DNA of 64,000 nt. It comes from Vibrio sp. Of7-15. Its GTDB lineage: Bacteria; Pseudomonadota; Gammaproteobacteria; Enterobacterales; Vibrionaceae. A model generated the notes under the pieces. That model made no database searches. It was not told where the DNA came from and saw only the letters and a list, made by a program, of their open reading frames with translations. The stretch covers positions 288,910 through 352,909 of the forward strand of contig NZ_JAKRGH010000003.1 in NCBI RefSeq assembly GCF_022347565.1, in the 5' to 3' direction. The translations under genes were made by a program, and so were the position numbers. Positions 61,829 through 64,000 of this stretch are shown here, piece by piece; position 1 is the first letter of the stretch; each line of letters starts with the position of its first letter.

Positions 61829-62671
61829 TTATTCCACCCGAATTCTCATATAGCGGGCAAATTTAGGCTTGCCTGATTGGGTGGTGCCGTTGTAGCGAAA
61901 GGTAATCACTTCTCCTAACTGAGGCGGTTTTTTTCTTAACTCATCAGTAAAACCACTACCCAATTTAAACACCGTTCCATTACTCATTTGCACCACTAGC
62001 GCGCCCATTAAGCCGCTGTATTTCCCTTTACCTTGAGTGTACCCGATCACTACCCCTTCATCGTCTTGGTGCTTCTTTACTTTAACTAAAGAATGGTCTC
62101 TGCCCGCAATGTATTTACTTGATACTTTACGTAACATTAAACCTTCACCATCTTCTGCAGCTACTTTATCTAATTCAAGGTGCAATTCTGTTTCCGAATT
62201 AACTCTAGATTGGTTAACCAGTTTTATGTGATCCATATCCAGTGATGTGACAATATTTTCTAAGTCATAATACCGTTTAGAAAAGTCACCAATACCGACT
62301 GGTAGATCAAAAAGCATGTACTGAATATTCTTCCACGCTTTATCATTTGGCGTTTTATCTAACACCGTACTTTGCACCACATGAAAGTTTCCTCGCCCAG
62401 CCCATAACTCTCCATCGAGCGCCATATCTGGTAACTGCTCAGTAAACCAACGAGGAGCATGAATGGGATTCCCTTTTCTCGTTAATAACTCTTTCCCTGT
62501 CCAGAATGCGCGAATACCATCCAATTTTTCACTCAACCAATATTCACTCACTTCTAAGCCGGTTGTATAGCTCACCGCTAAAGTAACAGGCGCGACGGGA
62601 GAATCTGCCGCTGCCATAGGGCTAAACATTAATGCCAATGCTACTGTAATTTCATTATATTTTAATCGCAT
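61829..62671 (-). CDS. Exported minimal ATP-dependent DNA ligase (LigE-like)
   Basis: 280-aa ATP-dependent DNA ligase with an N-terminal signal peptide (ALMFSPMAAA), the mark of LigE/periplasmic ligases. The nucleotidyltransferase motif I is SEKLDGIRAFW with the AMP-binding Lys, motif III is YMLFDLPVG, motif IV EDGEGLMLRK, motif V SLVKVKKHQDDE; a short OB domain follows. It probably seals nicks in extracellular or incoming DNA, as proposed for natural transformation in related bacteria. The ATG at 62671 with GAGG 7 bases upstream is preferred over a TTG two codons earlier. Confidence 0.85.
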   Translation of the reverse strand: MRLKYNEITVALALMFSPMAAADSPVAPVTLAVSYTTGLEVSEYWLSEKLDGIRAFWTGKELLTRKGNPIHAPRWFTEQLPDMALDGELWAGRGNFHVVQSTVLDKTPNDKAWKNIQYMLFDLPVGIGDFSKRYYDLENIVTSLDMDHIKLVNQSRVNSETELHLELDKVAAEDGEGLMLRKVSSKYIAGRDHSLVKVKKHQDDEGVVIGYTQGKGKYSGLMGALVVQMSNGTVFKLGSGFTDELRKKPPQLGEVITFRYNGTTQSGKPKFARYMRIRVE

Positions 62672-62912
62672 ACCCAAACCTCATGAGACCACACCTCAAA
62701 CATTCATCATCAAAGCAGCATTTCAGAAATAGTAAGAGCAAGAAACTAGAATTGAGTTTAAAAATGTAAATTCGAGGATATATTCAAAGTCAAAGGTAAT
62801 TAAGTCACTCATCATTTGAATTATTGCGAGAATCCTCACTGAACCTACCGATTATGAATAGTTTTTCTAGTTTTCCGGTCTTGTTATAAAAATAAAGAAG
62901 AAGGAGAACACA

Positions 62913-63620
62913 ATGCTTAAATTGATCACGCTTACGCTAGGCTTAATTCCCCTCGGGCTTCATGCTCAGACTTGGGTTCACAAAGGTGCCCCTGCACAAC
63001 TTGTCGAGCTCTACACATCTGAAGGCTGTTCCAGCTGTCCACCCGCAGATAAGTTTTTAAGCACCTTTAAAAATAATACCAATTTATGGTCTGGGGTGAT
63101 CCCAATGGCTTTTCACGTAGACTATTGGGATTACCTTGGTTGGAAAGATGTCTTTTCTCATCCCTCTTTTAGCCAGAGACAGCGGCTTTATCAAGCGTAT
63201 GGTAGAACATCTTCCGTTTATACACCTGGTTTTGTCGTAGACGGAAAAGAGTGGCGTGGCTTTTTTAATCGCTCTCCCCTACCACCACTATCAACTCGCA
63301 CCTCTGGTGCTCTCAAGTTGCACTACACTGACGACGGATCATTTTCCTTAAACTACTCAGAACCAGGAAAATACACCGCTCACTTAGTTCTCCTTTCGAG
63401 CAATCAAGAAACGAAAGTACTCAGAGGGGAAAACAGAGGGGAAAAATTACAGCATGACTTTGTTGTGAGATCCAAAACACAGCAAACAGGTTCAACTTCT
63501 TGGCGGTTCGAATTTAGTCAACTTCCTAAAAATGTCGATGCTGTCGCTGTTTGGCTAACTAAAAATGATTTTTCTGCTCCAATCCAAACTGTAGCTGGGT
63601 GGATTGAGCCCAAAAATTAA
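62913..63620 (+). CDS. Exported DUF1223 thioredoxin-fold protein
   Basis: 235-aa secreted protein (signal MLKLITLTLGLIPLGLHAQ) of the DUF1223 family. The thioredoxin-like site is ELYTSEGCSSCPPADKFLST with a CSSC motif, followed by AFHVDYWDYLGWKDVFSHPS and RTSSVYTPGFVVDGKEWRG, the cis-Pro loop. The C-terminal half is beta-rich. It may act in periplasmic redox or metal handling; no function is established for the family. AAGGAGA sits about 6 bases before the ATG. Confidence 0.87.
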   Translation: MLKLITLTLGLIPLGLHAQTWVHKGAPAQLVELYTSEGCSSCPPADKFLSTFKNNTNLWSGVIPMAFHVDYWDYLGWKDVFSHPSFSQRQRLYQAYGRTSSVYTPGFVVDGKEWRGFFNRSPLPPLSTRTSGALKLHYTDDGSFSLNYSEPGKYTAHLVLLSSNQETKVLRGENRGEKLQHDFVVRSKTQQTGSTSWRFEFSQLPKNVDAVAVWLTKNDFSAPIQTVAGWIEPKN

Positions 63621-63723
63621 TAAAAGAAATCAATCAACAAGCAAGTAAATGGCCAAAACAGATGAAATAACACCCAACACGATCACAAAGCGACCAAACA
63701 AGTTAAAAATTAGAAATTTATAC

Positions 63724-63752
63724 TTGCACCAATGGCAGGCTCTCGTTAATAT
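63724..63752 (+). promoter_or_regulatory. Promoter of the tRNA-Val genes
   Basis: TTGCAC, 17-bp spacer, TAATAT, followed by a C-rich segment (CTTCCCGC) as often seen at stable RNA promoters. The first tRNA begins 54 bp later. Confidence 0.5.
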
Positions 63753-63805
63753 TCTTCCCGCTTTCAACGAAAGCCTTTGAGTTTCATTTATATGAATTCA
63801 AATAT

Positions 63806-63882
63806 GCCCGCTTAGCTCAGTTGGTTAGAGTACTTGCATGACATGCAAGGTGTCACTGGTTCGAGTCCAGTAGCGGGCACCA
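63806..63882 (+). tRNA. tRNA-Val (anticodon GAC), copy 1
   Basis: 77 bases including an encoded 3-prime CCA. Acceptor GCCCGCT pairs with AGCGGGC, the D arm is GCTCAGTTGGTTAGAGT, the anticodon stem CTTGC/GCAAG frames the loop ATGACAT, whose anticodon GAC reads valine codons GUC and GUU. The T arm is ACTGG-TTCGAGT-CCAGT. Confidence 0.97.
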
Positions 63883-63923
63883 ATTTCGAATATTAAGCTC
63901 TGCTTAGTATCAAAAAACAATTT

Positions 63924-64000
63924 GCCCGCTTAGCTCAGTTGGTTAGAGTACTTGCATGACATGCAAGGTGTCACTGGTTCGAGTCCAGTAGCGGGCACCA
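63924..64000 (+). tRNA. tRNA-Val (anticodon GAC), copy 2
   Basis: Identical in sequence to the first copy, 41 bp downstream, with encoded CCA ending on the last base of the window. The two are probably cut from one transcript; further tRNAs could follow beyond the edge. Confidence 0.97.

Overview
The window looks like chromosomal DNA of a marine gammaproteobacterium of the Vibrionaceae, most likely a Vibrio. This rests on recognised gene content: a NorM-type MATE pump, DUF3802 and VC0807-type proteins, a MobB-MoeA fusion, a glpFKR cluster, a chitin-sugar kinase (nagK) and AT-leaning coding sequence with standard Shine-Dalgarno sites. No phage, transposase or CRISPR array was seen. No rRNA was seen; the only RNA genes are two identical tRNA-Val(GAC) genes at the right edge.

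Layout. 0-5 kb: a tungstate uptake and molybdopterin cofactor operon (tupABC-mobA-mobB/moeA) behind a good sigma-54 promoter match and two upstream palindromes. 5-18 kb: mostly single genes on the minus strand (DUF342, VOC, nagK, tapT, a chemoreceptor, a PhnD-like binding protein with a hybrid histidine kinase, DNA alkylation repair). 18-22.5 kb: a TAT multicopper oxidase, then yjfI-yjfJ(PspA)-K+ channel-yjfK. The rest of that envelope-stress module (yjfL-yjfM-yjfC) appears only at 44.7-47 kb, so about 22 kb separates its halves.

The block between the halves holds a transporter-like binding protein coupled to a tiny membrane peptide, a DMT exporter, a DJ-1/LysR pair, and a metal-homeostasis group: a COG0523 GTPase, an atypical dihydroorotase, zur with a Zur-like box, an unknown Cys-containing protein under a Fur-like box, and an atypical dihydroorotate dehydrogenase. 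Next comes a 3.5-kb stretch of small minus-strand orphan genes separated by palindromic repeats, which resembles an eroded integron cassette array and includes an RNase E fragment. It is followed by brnQ with an apparent branched-chain leader peptide and attenuator, a maltodextrin-binding protein, an amylase with a MalT box, and a GNAT-NUDIX-PhzF operon.

47-64 kb: a secreted hydrolase, glpFK and glpR, a Na+/H+ antiporter with a cyclic-nucleotide-binding tail, a fructosamine-kinase family gene, a deleted SnoaL-like pseudogene, riboflavin synthase, a GGDEF protein, norM, a DUF3080 lipoprotein, an exported ATP-dependent DNA ligase, DUF1223 and the tRNA pair.

All functional statements come from reading the sequence and from recalled family knowledge; no database search was run.
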